Assembly (NCBI RefSeq): GCF_902686445.1
Contig: NC_062218.1
Location: 12,623,015 to 12,687,014, forward strand
Length of the DNA stretch: 64,000 nt
Origin: Sciurus carolinensis
Lineage: Eukaryota; Chordata; Mammalia; Rodentia; Sciuridae
Direction: 5' to 3'
Shown here: positions 19,861 through 64,000 of the stretch, piece by piece
Numbering within the stretch: the stretch's first letter is position 1
How the letters are laid out: every line of letters begins with the position of its first letter
Position numbers and translations under genes: made by a program
The notes under the pieces: model-generated
Seen by the model: the letters and a program-made list of their open reading frames with translations, nothing else
Told to the model about the DNA's origin: nothing
Databases searched by the model: none

Positions 19861-22821
19861 TAGAGTTAGAGCCATGACTAATGAATGGCTTGCCCTGTCT
19901 GGCCCTCCAGAGTTGAAACGAGAGGAAGGAGGCGAGGTGAGGGAGAGCAAAGGTCTTAGCTCTTGACAGTTGTCCTAAACTGGCCTCCCTGGGGAGCCTG
20001 GGCCTGCGCAGGGCTTAGCTCACATTCTTTTCTCCTCTCATGGGGTACTTCCAGGGATCTTTGAAGACCCCTCTGTTCCCCACCCTTTGTCCCCACTTCA
20101 GAGCTTCTCATTGACAGCTGTTCCAATGTGCCAGTACTCTGTACTCGGACCTACTTCTTCCTGGGCAGCTCCTCAGAATCCAGTGACAACCCAGCTTCGT
20201 TCTACGGAGCCCTGCTCTCCTCCCTCCCCAGTGTAGTGCTGTTGGACAGGCCTGAAGATGACCCCAGGCTCACCTGGTGATCACTATTGCCAGGTCTAAG
20301 TCAAGGGAAGGATACGCACGTCTGCCCTGTCATGCTTGCCTTGTGCCAGGCAGCCTCATTGCACCTTTTCCATCAGACTCAACAGGCGAGGCAGATACCA
20401 GCCCCCTGAGTCCTGGCACTCAAGGGGCCAGTTCAAGCTCTCTGCCCCTGAAAAGCCCTGTCACTCAATTATTCAGAGGTTCCCCCCAACCCAAGACACA
20501 CCCTTGAATGGGATGGGACTCTGCAGCTTTCTGCCTAGAAACCATCTCTGCAAATTCTCTTTCTAAAAAAATTTCTTGGTCCTTTGTGCCCTTGTTGTGG
20601 ATGGGAGATGACAAAGAATTAAGACTCCGGAGCAGGAAGCTGGTTCACCATCAGGAGCCCCTGGTTTTTGTTGCTGCTTCTCATTAGCTGTTAATCCTGC
20701 ATGCTGACTAGGTTCTTGATTTCTGTGCAGAGCCTGGGTAGGCTGATGTACTCCCACAGACGTGCCAGGCTGGCCTTGCAACCATCCATGCCCAGAGCAA
20801 GAATGGCCAGCCTAGAAAAGCAGGCTGGGGTGTCTTAGCATTGTCTCTAGAGTGGGGAAGGGGAGCAGGTAAATGAGGGGATTTCTGGAATGGCTGAGTA
20901 CGTGGGGTGCTGCACAACTCTAGGAGGTGTCACTTACATCATATCCTGGGGACAAACAAGCCTAGAGAAGAAAGACCTGGAGCCTTCTGTAACACCCAGG
21001 CCCAAGGGGAGCAGGAGTATCTGAGGTAAGCTGTGGGGCTACAAGGAAAACTGGAAGTGGGAGAGACCAGGGAGCAGCAGGGGTTAGGGTCTTGAGTGGA
21101 TGTGAAGCAGGTTCCTGGGTGGCTGCTGATGTGATTCCTCTGATAGAAGTCTGATAGGAGAAGGTGGGAGGGGTGGGCAAGAGGTGTGCAAGGAGGGGCT
21201 ATGAGACCAAGGGCTCTCTGGAACCCCCAGAGGAGATTTGGGAGGTGACTGAGTATGCAGGTCTGAAGCTTAGGAACAAGTCAGGACTGGAAAACAGACT
21301 TGGGGATCACCAGGGTGTGTTTAGTACTGGAAATGGGCCCAGATTAAGGCCCTGGAAGCCTGTAGAACTGGATTCCCAATTAAGGTGACAGGTGTCTTGG
21401 ACCACTTTCATTCTTTTCCAGAGTTGAATTAAGAAGCATTGGGAAGCATAGTTGCAGGCTGAGGAGGGCTACTGTTTCCTGGTGTCAGAGGCATCTGGGG
21501 CAGAGGTGGAAGAACTAGCTGGTTTAAGTTGTGGTCTTGCTGGGTGAGGAGGAGGAGGAGCTCTTGCTTTTTCACCATGAACTTGCAAGAGTCTGTCCAC
21601 AGATGGCCAGTTCTCCTTGGCCACATTCTTTACACCAAGAGAACTTTCACCATAAGACAGATGAAAGGTCTGACAGGAGTCTTAGGTGTACAGCATAGAG
21701 TTTGAAAATAATTACTGCATCTGTTAATTCTGTTTTTGTCTTTGGGCTCGAGGGTTTCTGAACCCGAGATAAGATTCGACTTTGTTTTATGAAAGCTCTA
21801 GTTCTTTCCTTTGTTGAAGGAAACCAAACCATTCATAGATTCATTGACTGAAATGTTTTCCTGTGACTTGGAAGCTTAGCAGACATGGCACCTGTCTTCC
21901 TGAACAGCCACCAATCATACTGCAAATCCTAATATCCCAGGAGATCATAAAAACTGTCCCAGAGGACAGGAGGCTGATCCAGGGGCACTAGTCTCTTGCC
22001 TGACTCAGGGCTAATAAGCAGTGGAGGCAGAGTAAGGATGCACAGTTCATTATTTTTTCCTTTTGTTGGAACACCAGTGTGTTCAGCTGTGAAATGAGCA
22101 AGGCATTTACTGGCGTGCATTGTTCAGGCAAAAGGGCAGAATGAAAGATACAAGCAAGGCCAATTTCCCCTCCACCCCAGCACTGCTTTTGATAGTGTCA
22201 AAAGGGAAAGCTTGGGGGAGGGTGGTTTTCTCCATGGTCTGATAAAAACTCTACCCTGAGGCCAGTGGGATGACAGGACATGCAGGAAGGGGTGCAGGGG
22301 AGAGCTACTAGGAGATAGCTCATGGGGTTGTAGAAGCCCACAGGTGTGGGTGGTTGTGGAGGAGGTAATACATATGACTCATCTGGACAGAGATGACGGG
22401 ACAGCCTGGGGTGGGGGTGGGGTTACAGACTTGCCCCTCATGGTAGTGCTGCGCCCTGCAGGAAAAATAAACAGCGCTTGGGTCAGCACAGCTCCATATA
22501 TCTTCAAGGCAGCCAAGAACCAAACATTCCCCGACACTGCTGGGCATGAAGATAGGCATGTCCCAAGAACTGAGTGGAAACAAAAATGGCACCTGCACAG
22601 TTCAAAGACATGGTCAGTGTAAGGAAAGCACAGTAGGGGTAGGACTGAGAGCTCGGATACACGCTGTAATAGAGCAGAAAAGAAAGACTTCAATCTCGAG
22701 CAAGTCACTGGGATGCTCATAATCTTAGGGGCTATAGGTCTGTAATAAAACACTTCATATAATATGAGGAGGCTAGAAAACTAAGAGCCATCTTTGAGGT
22801 GAAGATGTATTTTTAGAGTAA

Positions 22822-23012
22822 TGCTGGGCATGGTGGCATAAATTTATAATCCTGGTGATTTGGGAGGCTGAGGCAGGAGGATTGCAACTTTGAGACCAGC
22901 CTCAGCAACTTATTGAGGACTTGTTTCAAAAACTAAAAAGGGCTGGGAACATAGCTCAGTGGTAGAGCACCCCTGGGGTCAATCCCCAGTACCCCAAAAA
23001 AAAAAAAAAAAA
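22822..23012 (+). mobile_element. B1-dID composite SINE, sense
   Basis: The B1 head 'tgctgggcatggtggcataa' and 'gaggctgaggcaggaggatt' joins an ID body 'gggctgggaacatagctcag' with 'ggggtcaatccccagtaccc', then poly(A). The composite layout is a hallmark of squirrels and dormice. Confidence 0.9.
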
Positions 23013-23448
23013 GTTCTTATATAAAGATTGGTAGGAGCAAGACTCTTAGATGTGGGCTGGAGGAATTTGATTCTGCTCTTCTCACATTTGGTTAACACGT
23101 GTCTGATTTGGGGATTCCCACTGTAAGAGGGATGTGGAGAAGTTAGGGTTCAGAGAAGTATTTTCAGTATTACTGAAATTGTAGAAGTAAAGATCATTTT
23201 AATACAGAATAAAAGCTGAAGCAATAGATTATATTTAAATAAGACAGAGAGTAGGAGAATCATCCCACTGCTTAGAGGTTTTAGCTACCAAAGCAAAGCA
23301 TCAAATTTTAATATCTCATATAAAACTGAAAGAGGGAAATTATAGTCAGGATTAGAAAATCAAGTAATTTGTGAGTAAATAGACTATTTGAAGGATTATG
23401 AAAAATAATATTCCTAGAAGACAGCTCCCCAAGAAAAATGGAGAGACG

Positions 23449-23870
23449 GTGTGGCTCGGGAGGAGGGGAGGGGGGGAATTGGCCAAACATTAAACCTCTT
23501 CCAGTGCACCCTTTCCTGGTAATAATGGGCCCTAAAGGAAAGGGGTGGATACTGACCTTGACCTTCCCCCATGGCAAATTAGTCCTAAATCAAAGCAGAG
23601 TGAATAACAATGGGCAAGGTATGAGTACTCATCCCTCAGGGTCTGGTTTTAACCTGTACAACTAGTCCCTGATGGTCAAAACTGCACGTGTAGCTTCCAA
23701 TGATTACATCATCCTCATCGTACCTATAAAACCAAAATCCCCCCCTCCCCCATAACTGAGGCCAATTTTTCACATCCAGAAAATGTGTCCTGACATTGCC
23801 TGAGTCCACAAATGAATAAAGCCTTCTCTGAATCCGTTAAGATCTGTTTCCCGTCCTTTTGCTCTTACAT
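23449..23870 (+). mobile_element. Solo LTR, class I (ERV1-like), approximate ends
   Basis: The stretch has an LTR layout: a promoter-like 'gtacctataaaacc' at about 23719-23732, AATAAA at 23815-23820, and a U5-like end 'cttttgctcttaca'. No internal gag, pol or env sequence adjoins it, and no clear target duplication was found, so the ends and class are provisional. It lies directly downstream of the ANKH distal poly(A) site, in the opposite orientation. Confidence 0.55.
23815..23820 (+). promoter_or_regulatory. LTR poly(A) signal AATAAA
   Basis: This is the canonical hexamer inside the LTR, on the + strand, followed by a T/GT-containing U5-like stretch. It is 119 bases from the oppositely oriented ANKH signal. 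Confidence 0.5.
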
Positions 23871-23938
23871 TGAAGATTAGAATAAGAAAATGGAGAAACT
23901 AAAAGCAATCTCAATTATCTGCCAACTGTTTAATAAAC

Positions 23939-23944
23939 TTTATT
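23939..23944 (-). promoter_or_regulatory. ANKH: ANKH distal poly(A) signal
   Basis: TTTATT on the + strand is AATAAA on the minus strand, within 'taaataaagtttatta'. Cleavage would fall at about 23910-23930. The T-rich minus-strand sequence just beyond is typical of a downstream element. It gives a 3'UTR length close to that of the long human transcript. Confidence 0.7.
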
Positions 23945-25977
23945 TAAAGTATAAAACCTATTTGAAGTATATGGGTACAAATTTTAAAAACCTAAAAAAC
24001 AAAATTATATAAATGCTCTTAACAATGCAAAAACTTCCATCTATTAAATATATAAACAATGCTTATTTGAATAAAGCATATATTCACACTGACCCTCAGT
24101 CAGTTTTAATCAAAGACTACACAAAAAATTTAATGCAATTGATTTCAACAGTTTAAATTAAGCCCATAGTTTTGAAAAGCCTGTAGGCTAACAACCACCA
24201 CACAGGTAGAGGAATGGCTCCCTGTGGACTTAATTTTGTTAAAAGAAAAAAGAAAAATCTGGATTGCTGCTAATGTTCAGATCTGAAATGAAGACTGAGG
24301 TAACTTTATTTTTTCCCTGTCAGATCTCATATGGTGTTCTGAAACTAGATCCCATGTAAAATATTAGGCCAGGAAGAGGCCTTCACAATAGTGACACAAG
24401 CCTCTCCTTGGACCAGTGGGCCAGGTGGGGCCAGGTGGGGCCTGAGAGACGGGAGTGCTGTGGAAGGCATGCTGTGGGCCTGCGGCCTCCAGCTTGGAAG
24501 CTGTCCTTCAGAGGATGAGCAGGGGCTTTTTGGTACTGGACAGAAAAATCTTGGGTTTGACTCTGCCCATTTTGTGAAGCTATTTGGCTCTTTGGTCATA
24601 CCAGCCTTAGAGATTTATCCTGTCAAGACAAATACTGAATCCAAGAAATAAGGTATTTGCTGTCAAAAGCCTTGAGGATATAGCAGCCCTGGGTAAATGG
24701 GCCTGCTTCATGGGACATGGCCGGTGCTGGGTAATTGGTGGTGATATTTACCTTGTATCTGCTTTGTGATGCAGGGATGGTATGAACTTGAACTTTGGGA
24801 ATTAGTTCTTTCAATCTGTGGGGCCTTGCAGTTTATAGCCCCAACTTCAGGGAACTGGAATCTACCTGGCCATAATGTTTTCTTTACTCCAAAGGCACTG
24901 TGCCCAGGGCTTATAGTAGGGAGCATCTGTCTTTAAAAGCTTAAAGGAATGACCAATCTCCATATCATGGAATTTCCATGAAGTTGTACAGTTAATGGTA
25001 CAACCATTTTTAGCTGTTCTGTCCTCATCTTCTCCCTTCTTTAACCTATACAAACCTCATATTTCTGGAGAGAGAAAGGATTTCTAGTTCTTGTGTGCTT
25101 TTGTTTAAATGTCCATATTATAGAGGCTGATATCAAGTTTTGTTAGTAAAGTGCACTTGAAATTACATAGGCTAACTTAAAAAAGGGTACTATATAAAAA
25201 AACACTCACCGAATCTGTGTGTAGCCCACACCACCTACAAAAGTACATGTAAGTGTATATGAAGTCTTTGAGATCCTAGTTGGTTGAAAACTAGGCAGAG
25301 AAAAATTTATCTGTAAGATTAAATAAATATTTTTGAAGGTATTGGTTTTACTTTCTCTGAAACTACTTTGAGAATTTTTTTTTCTTTTGATGTAGGTGTT
25401 CTTCCTAGCAGAGAATTACAACAGATGACAGACCTTAACCTCCCCTCTTGCAGAGAAAATGAAGTTTAAACTTAAAGCAAGTTCTCTTCATCTCATTATT
25501 TTTTTCCTTTGGAAATCAGATAGCAAACTATATAATTTGTTACCTTTTCTGACTCCTGAGTGGCATTTGGGTTATTTTGATTGCATAATGTAATTTCTCT
25601 CATTCTGAACATTTATGTAGTAATTTTGGATGTTCGGCCTCTGAAAGGGCAGGTAGCAGGGCCTTTTTTAATGTTTTCCCTTCAGATTTTTCTCTACATC
25701 CTGTTTTATGTGTGGTTAGATCAGCTGATGAGTCACCTGATGTTTTGCTGTTTCAAATGACAGAAATAGAGATTCAAAATAACCACACAGTGTAGTATCT
25801 TGGATGTTTACCAAACACATTACTCAAAAACATGCTTTCTATGGTTCAAATGCTTTTTATAAAGCACCCTGTGGGAGCCGTGTGGGAGCCGGTGGTGTGG
25901 GGAATGCAGGCAGGAGCTGCCGGCTGAATGTGCAGTGTGTACATCTCAGCCCTGAAGCCACCACGGCTTTCAAAGTT

Positions 25978-26015
25978 CTACAGTGCAACTATAGTGCACT
26001 GCAGTGCAACTGTAG
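25978..26015. repeat. 38-bp imperfect inverted repeat with 14-bp palindromic core
   Basis: The outer arms CTACAGT (25978-25984) and ACTGTAG (26009-26015) are complementary. Inside is the perfect palindrome TGCACTGCAGTGCA (25995-26008). GTGCAACT occurs twice (25983 and 26004). It lies in the ANKH 3'UTR. Confidence 0.9.
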
Positions 26016-26239
26016 TTACAAAGAAAGGTGGCGGGGAGCAGAACTTAGAATGTAAAAAACCCCTTTTCCTGGACTGTGCCCTAGTTTGATGGATGAAGAC
26101 TTCATGATAAGTTTAGTGGGCAGCTCACCTACAGAGAGAGAGGCCAGAAACTTGCTGGTTGGTACAGACCAGCACATGATAATCTTTCTGGGTGCTGGTT
26201 ATACTCAGATTTACTGAATTAAATTTCCATTTTAAAATC

Positions 26240-26320
26240 TTTATTTATTTATTTATGCATGCTGGGGATTAGGCCCAGGGCATTAAACATGTTAGGCAAG
26301 TATCTCCCTTGAGAAATGTA
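26240..26320 (-). mobile_element. Decayed ID remnant, antisense
   Basis: 'gctggggattaggcccaggg' and 'ttaggcaagtatctccc' recall an antisense ID body after a T-rich tail. The end that should read like 'tgagctacatccccag' is lost. It breaks at the centre of the 26-bp palindrome. Confidence 0.6.
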
Positions 26321-26332
26321 CATTTCTCAAGG
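26307..26332. repeat. 26-bp perfect palindrome
   Basis: CCTTGAGAAATGT is followed at once by its exact reverse complement ACATTTCTCAAGG. It lies in the ANKH 3'UTR at the edge of an ID remnant. Confidence 0.97.
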
Positions 26333-28428
26333 TAACAATTGAATTGCAATAATATACTTTCTACTTTGCACACTGTCATTCTCCACTTTAGTCTGAAGGG
26401 GGAAACAATTGAGTCAAGGGCCATTGGGAGTATTACAAAAAAGTTCTTCCCATGCCCCACCCCTTTAGAAGAAGAGACTCCCCAGATGGAATAATTAGCA
26501 GGGTGGGAGCAGCTGGCTTTTCACACTTCCTCCTCTAAAGATACAATTGAATAACTTTTTGGGATATGTCACGACTGTCCAACCCTGCCAAATCCAGAAA
26601 GGGCTGCAAGCGAGGATGTTCTTGGAGTCTGAAGACCTATCCCAGCTTTATTACTCCCTAGGGAGCCCCAGGTGCCCTTCCTCCTGGGCTTCTGGTCCCC
26701 TGCACTTCCAAGGTTGTTCTTGGGAAGACTCAGTGAAGAATGAAGTGCTGCAACTGCCACATCCAAGTTTCACTGAGCCTCTGATACAGCTTAGCCAGTG
26801 GAAAGTGTTTACTCCTGAGGCTCCCTGGGCATTCCAAGCAGAACTACCTGCTAATGCTGAAAACCAAAACCAGACCAGCAGCTTTGGCACAAAACAGGCC
26901 CAATGCAGGCAGCGAGTAGGGGACTGGCTTTTACTCAGCACTATAAACAGGGGGCCTTGAGTGCCCATGAATGAATCCTCAATGGGTGAGGGTTTTCCGC
27001 CAACATGCAAATATCTCAACCTCTCTGAGCTGTGGCCAGCAGGTCCAATCTTTTCATGACTTCTTGGAGCAGGCCTCATCTAGTTCAGTTTGCTCAATTC
27101 TCTGGTGCCTTAAAGACACAGTGTGCTCAGAAAATCCTTACCTAAGGCTTTGTTTCGAGCCACACAAATTCATTTCTGACTATTTAGATGGAAATCTGCT
27201 TTGTGTCCTTGTAGTTTTTTTTTAGATTGCATTTGGCTATAAGCAATCTCTTTACCTTGAGAAAGACACACAGTCTTTCCACAGTCCTTGTGTGAATCTC
27301 ACAGGCACAGTGCTCTTCTGAATCTGTCAGCTGAACGAACTGTACTAAGGTAAACATGTTGGAACATTTCTTGGGTTAGCAAATTTGAAGGATTGCCCCT
27401 AATGACTGAAAAGTGGGGAGAAGTGCCCCCTCTCCCCTGTCCCTTGTCCCTATCTGGATGATGAAATTATTGGTGAAAACAGAACATGCCAGCTCAGGGT
27501 TCTGCCTTCAGAGTTGAGATGCTTGTAAGGTCAAGCTGTCGCAGCCAAGGTGAAGGAAATGCATGAAGAAGCCTGTGCTTCAAGGTAGAGGGTTTGAACA
27601 AGTGCTACACAGTCACAGCTCTGGAGCTGCGGTAGGGGACTGTGTTGCTTCTTGGGTCCTTGGGAACTCCAAAGTAACATGATGGCCCATTCATCTTTAT
27701 CACTGAAGGTGTCTCTGGAGTTATAATTGCATGTCCTAATTGCATGATAAGGAGTCTGATTTCCCCTGGATTGAATGAGAAAGGGTTTGCTTTTTCATTT
27801 TGCTTTTTAACCCCAGAAGCATGAAATAGTCACACATGTTAAAAAATACTGCTGTTTAATTTTCTAGTCATGTACTTTTAAAAAGCCAATACAATTAGAT
27901 TTTTTTTTTTTCATCTTTTCAGATCTGCCCCTGAAACCACCCTGAAGCAGCTATACATCCTAATGTTCAGCACTCATACACGTAAATGGAGGAAAAGCCA
28001 CTCTGAGGAAGCATGTAAGGACTTGTCCATGTGGGCACATCTGAGGGGCACGGGGTGCCCAGAAATGAGACTGCAACCCTGTGAGGTTCACAGCCAACTT
28101 TATGCCCTTACAGTATTTTTTCTCTGAGGAACAGTATGGTTACACAGCACTGAAAACAATAAACACAAAAGGACTGACTTTTTTTTTTTTTTCCTCTTTT
28201 GCCTTCCAGCTTACACTTTCATTCCCACTGTTGTCCACACAACAGTTTATTCCTGGGTTACCCATGACCCACAGTAGTTCTCTGGTCATTTACGGACCCT
28301 TACATTCATATACAAACAAGGGACTTGGCAAAACTGCTACAAATAAGATACAATGGTCAGTGATACAATACGATTCAGCTGCAGGTATGTGGAACACGCA
28401 AGCAATCACCGTATCGTATTAGAGACAT

Positions 28429-28434
28429 TTTATT
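28429..28434 (-). promoter_or_regulatory. ANKH: ANKH proximal poly(A) signal
   Basis: On the minus strand this reads AATAAA within 'tttcaataaaatgtctctaa', 1.29 kb after the stop. The surrounding sequence agrees with the human ANKH 3'UTR as I remember it, which supports an alternative short-UTR transcript. Confidence 0.75.
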
Positions 28435-29719
28435 GAAAATGCGAAAATAGGAAATGTATTATAGCCTAAAATAAATTACATAACATATACAGCATATATT
28501 TATATCTTTAAAATATTTTTTTTTGTTTAGGTTCTTTCAGTCTAGTTATTTTGACTAAAACAAGAATTTAGTGAACTGTGTCCATAATTTTTTAAAGGAA
28601 AAAACCCGCTTTCCAAAACTTAGAAAAATATACTGCACTAAATGGATTTCCAATGCATTATTTCAGGGAATATCACATAGTGACTTTGATAATTGTTTAT
28701 AAAATGTCTTGCTTTATGGTGTGTGTGAGGGAAGTACCATAGTACACTCCAAATTACCTGTACCGCAGAGGCGTGCCTAGGAATGGCAGAACCAGGTAAT
28801 AAATCTACTTTAAAAGTTATGAGACAGCAACCTGGCATTAGAGTGCTAGATATGACTTAAAGCTTCAGTTCATCGTAAAACTACATGGAAAGTGAGAAGG
28901 CTCCGTTTAGCTCGCTCTAGTGCCATCTTCAGGAAAGGGGTGAAAAGCAAGCCTGGGGCAAGTCATGCGGAGGGATGCGCTTTTGTGACGGCTGTAAAAA
29001 GGTAGCTCGTGTACACACACGTGGTGGGGTCTGACAGCCCACTCAGATCTAGGAAAACGAAAAGTGAGATGCTAGTGATCACGTCAGTTTGCTGCTCCGT
29101 CGGCGTTGCAAACGCTCCGGTAGAGTATTTCCGTACGTTGGCCTCGTGTGGTCACAGATCTGTTCCTCAGTGTGCACGGCGGCTCGGCTGCAGCTCGTTG
29201 CTCACCGTCTGTAGGTCTAGGACTCCATGGTGGGAGGGAGGTGAGGCTGGCTGCCGGGCTACATCTCTGTACAGCCTTGTCACCGGGAAGCAAGTCAGAG
29301 GCTGAACTTCAACCTGCTGATTCTTAAAGCGACCAAGTGGGACAGGAAAGAGTCATGGCCTGCTGGGCAGTGGTGGCCTGAGAGGCGATGGCACAGCCGC
29401 AGTCCTTTGGTTCTGAGTGGAGATTGTCCGAGGGAGGAGTAGAAACTCTGACTACAAGGCAGCTATGTCTTCTGGGTTTTCAAGAAGCAGGGGCAGGAGT
29501 CGGTGGTTTTGTCTGTTTATAAAGCGGCAGTAAAGACCTTCCTTTAGGTCCCCACATCAGTGTGAGCATACCCAGTATGCTAGAGAATTTACATGAAACC
29601 TTTGAATCAAGGCCTCTCGTTACCAAAAAAAAAAAAAAGAACAAAACACATGGGAGAGGGAGGGGATGCTGCTGAAGTGCCATCCAGCTGTCCCTGCAGT
29701 GCCCATGGTGTCCTGTGCC

Positions 29720-64000
<34,281 letters not shown>

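Larger units (their letters stand above)
17346..23448. other. Intergenic spacer between the two 3' ends
   Basis: No exon with splice support was found. It contains an old L1M fragment at about 18600-18840, an antisense MaLR-type LTR at about 19445-19860 and a B1-dID SINE at 22822-23012. Short open frames on both strands (for example 20277-20566, 22344-22753) overlap each other and have no recognisable domain. In human this is also the gap between OTULIN and ANKH. Confidence 0.7.
23920..29719 (-). other. ANKH: ANKH 3'UTR (long form)
   Basis: On the minus strand it runs about 5.8 kb from the ANKH stop to the distal poly(A) signal at 23944-23939, in keeping with the several-kilobase human ANKH 3'UTR. 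The part near 28440 ('cgcattttcaataaaatgtc' on the minus strand) matches the human UTR as I remember it. Apart from one decayed ID remnant at 26240-26320 it is free of SINEs. CpG dinucleotides cluster at about 28900-29350. It contains a 26-bp palindrome (26307-26332) and a 38-bp hairpin (25978-26015). Confidence 0.85.

Noticed and set aside
26547..27079. 137 (+) and 142 (-) codon frames
   Set aside because: Both lie within the ANKH 3'UTR and overlap each other. No coding signature.

Overview
The window is 64 kb of a mammalian nuclear genome. Its SINEs point to a squirrel-family rodent (Sciuridae, such as a marmot or ground squirrel). There are many copies of a composite B1 + ID element (B1-dID type), in which a B1-like head ending in a 'ctgtctcaaaa' motif is followed by an ID body ('gctggggatgtggctcagtggtagagc'-like, split by drift). 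There are also young tRNA-Ala-like ID elements with intact B boxes. No prokaryotic, CRISPR or operon-type content is present.

Two protein-coding genes are recognised by exon-by-exon translation, and they converge tail to tail. From the left edge, the last four coding exons of OTULIN (linear-ubiquitin-specific deubiquitinase) lie on the + strand at 1-89, 5906-6031, 9987-10256 and 11873-12067. The window opens two bases before the codon preceding the catalytic cysteine, and the exons carry residues 128-352 of a 352-residue protein. From the right edge, the last seven coding exons of ANKH (progressive ankylosis homolog, multipass membrane transporter) lie on the - strand at 62931-62797, 60734-60642, 57022-56927, 34419-34290, 31725-31602, 31002-30903 and 29833-29720. 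They carry residues 230-492. All visible introns have GT-AG ends and all reading phases close exactly. This order and orientation match the known OTULIN-ANKH neighbourhood on human 5p15.2.

Layout: 1-12067, OTULIN 3' half with L1 and SINE-bearing introns. 12068 to about 17345, probable long OTULIN 3'UTR, SINE-poor after a young ID insertion near its start. About 17346-23448, intergenic DNA with a MaLR-type LTR and a B1-dID. About 23449-23870, a class I-like solo LTR. About 23920-29719, the long ANKH 3'UTR with a proximal and a distal poly(A) signal. 29720-62931, ANKH exons 12 to 6, including a 22.5-kb intron 8 filled with layered retroelements (L1, solo ERVK-like LTR, MaLR LTRs, ID/B1-dID). 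62932-64000, part of intron 5.

The two genes do not form one pathway. OTULIN cleaves Met1-linked ubiquitin chains that LUBAC builds in the cytosol. ANKH acts in membranes to raise extracellular pyrophosphate and citrate. I found no previously undescribed biological system. The most unusual signals are structural: a perfect 18-bp inverted repeat that looks newly made inside an L1 copy, a 26-bp perfect palindrome at the broken edge of an ID remnant in the ANKH 3'UTR, an A30/T37 pair in the OTULIN 3'UTR, and several nested retroelement insertions with readable target-site duplications. Comparisons with human proteins and repeat families are from memory, not from a search.
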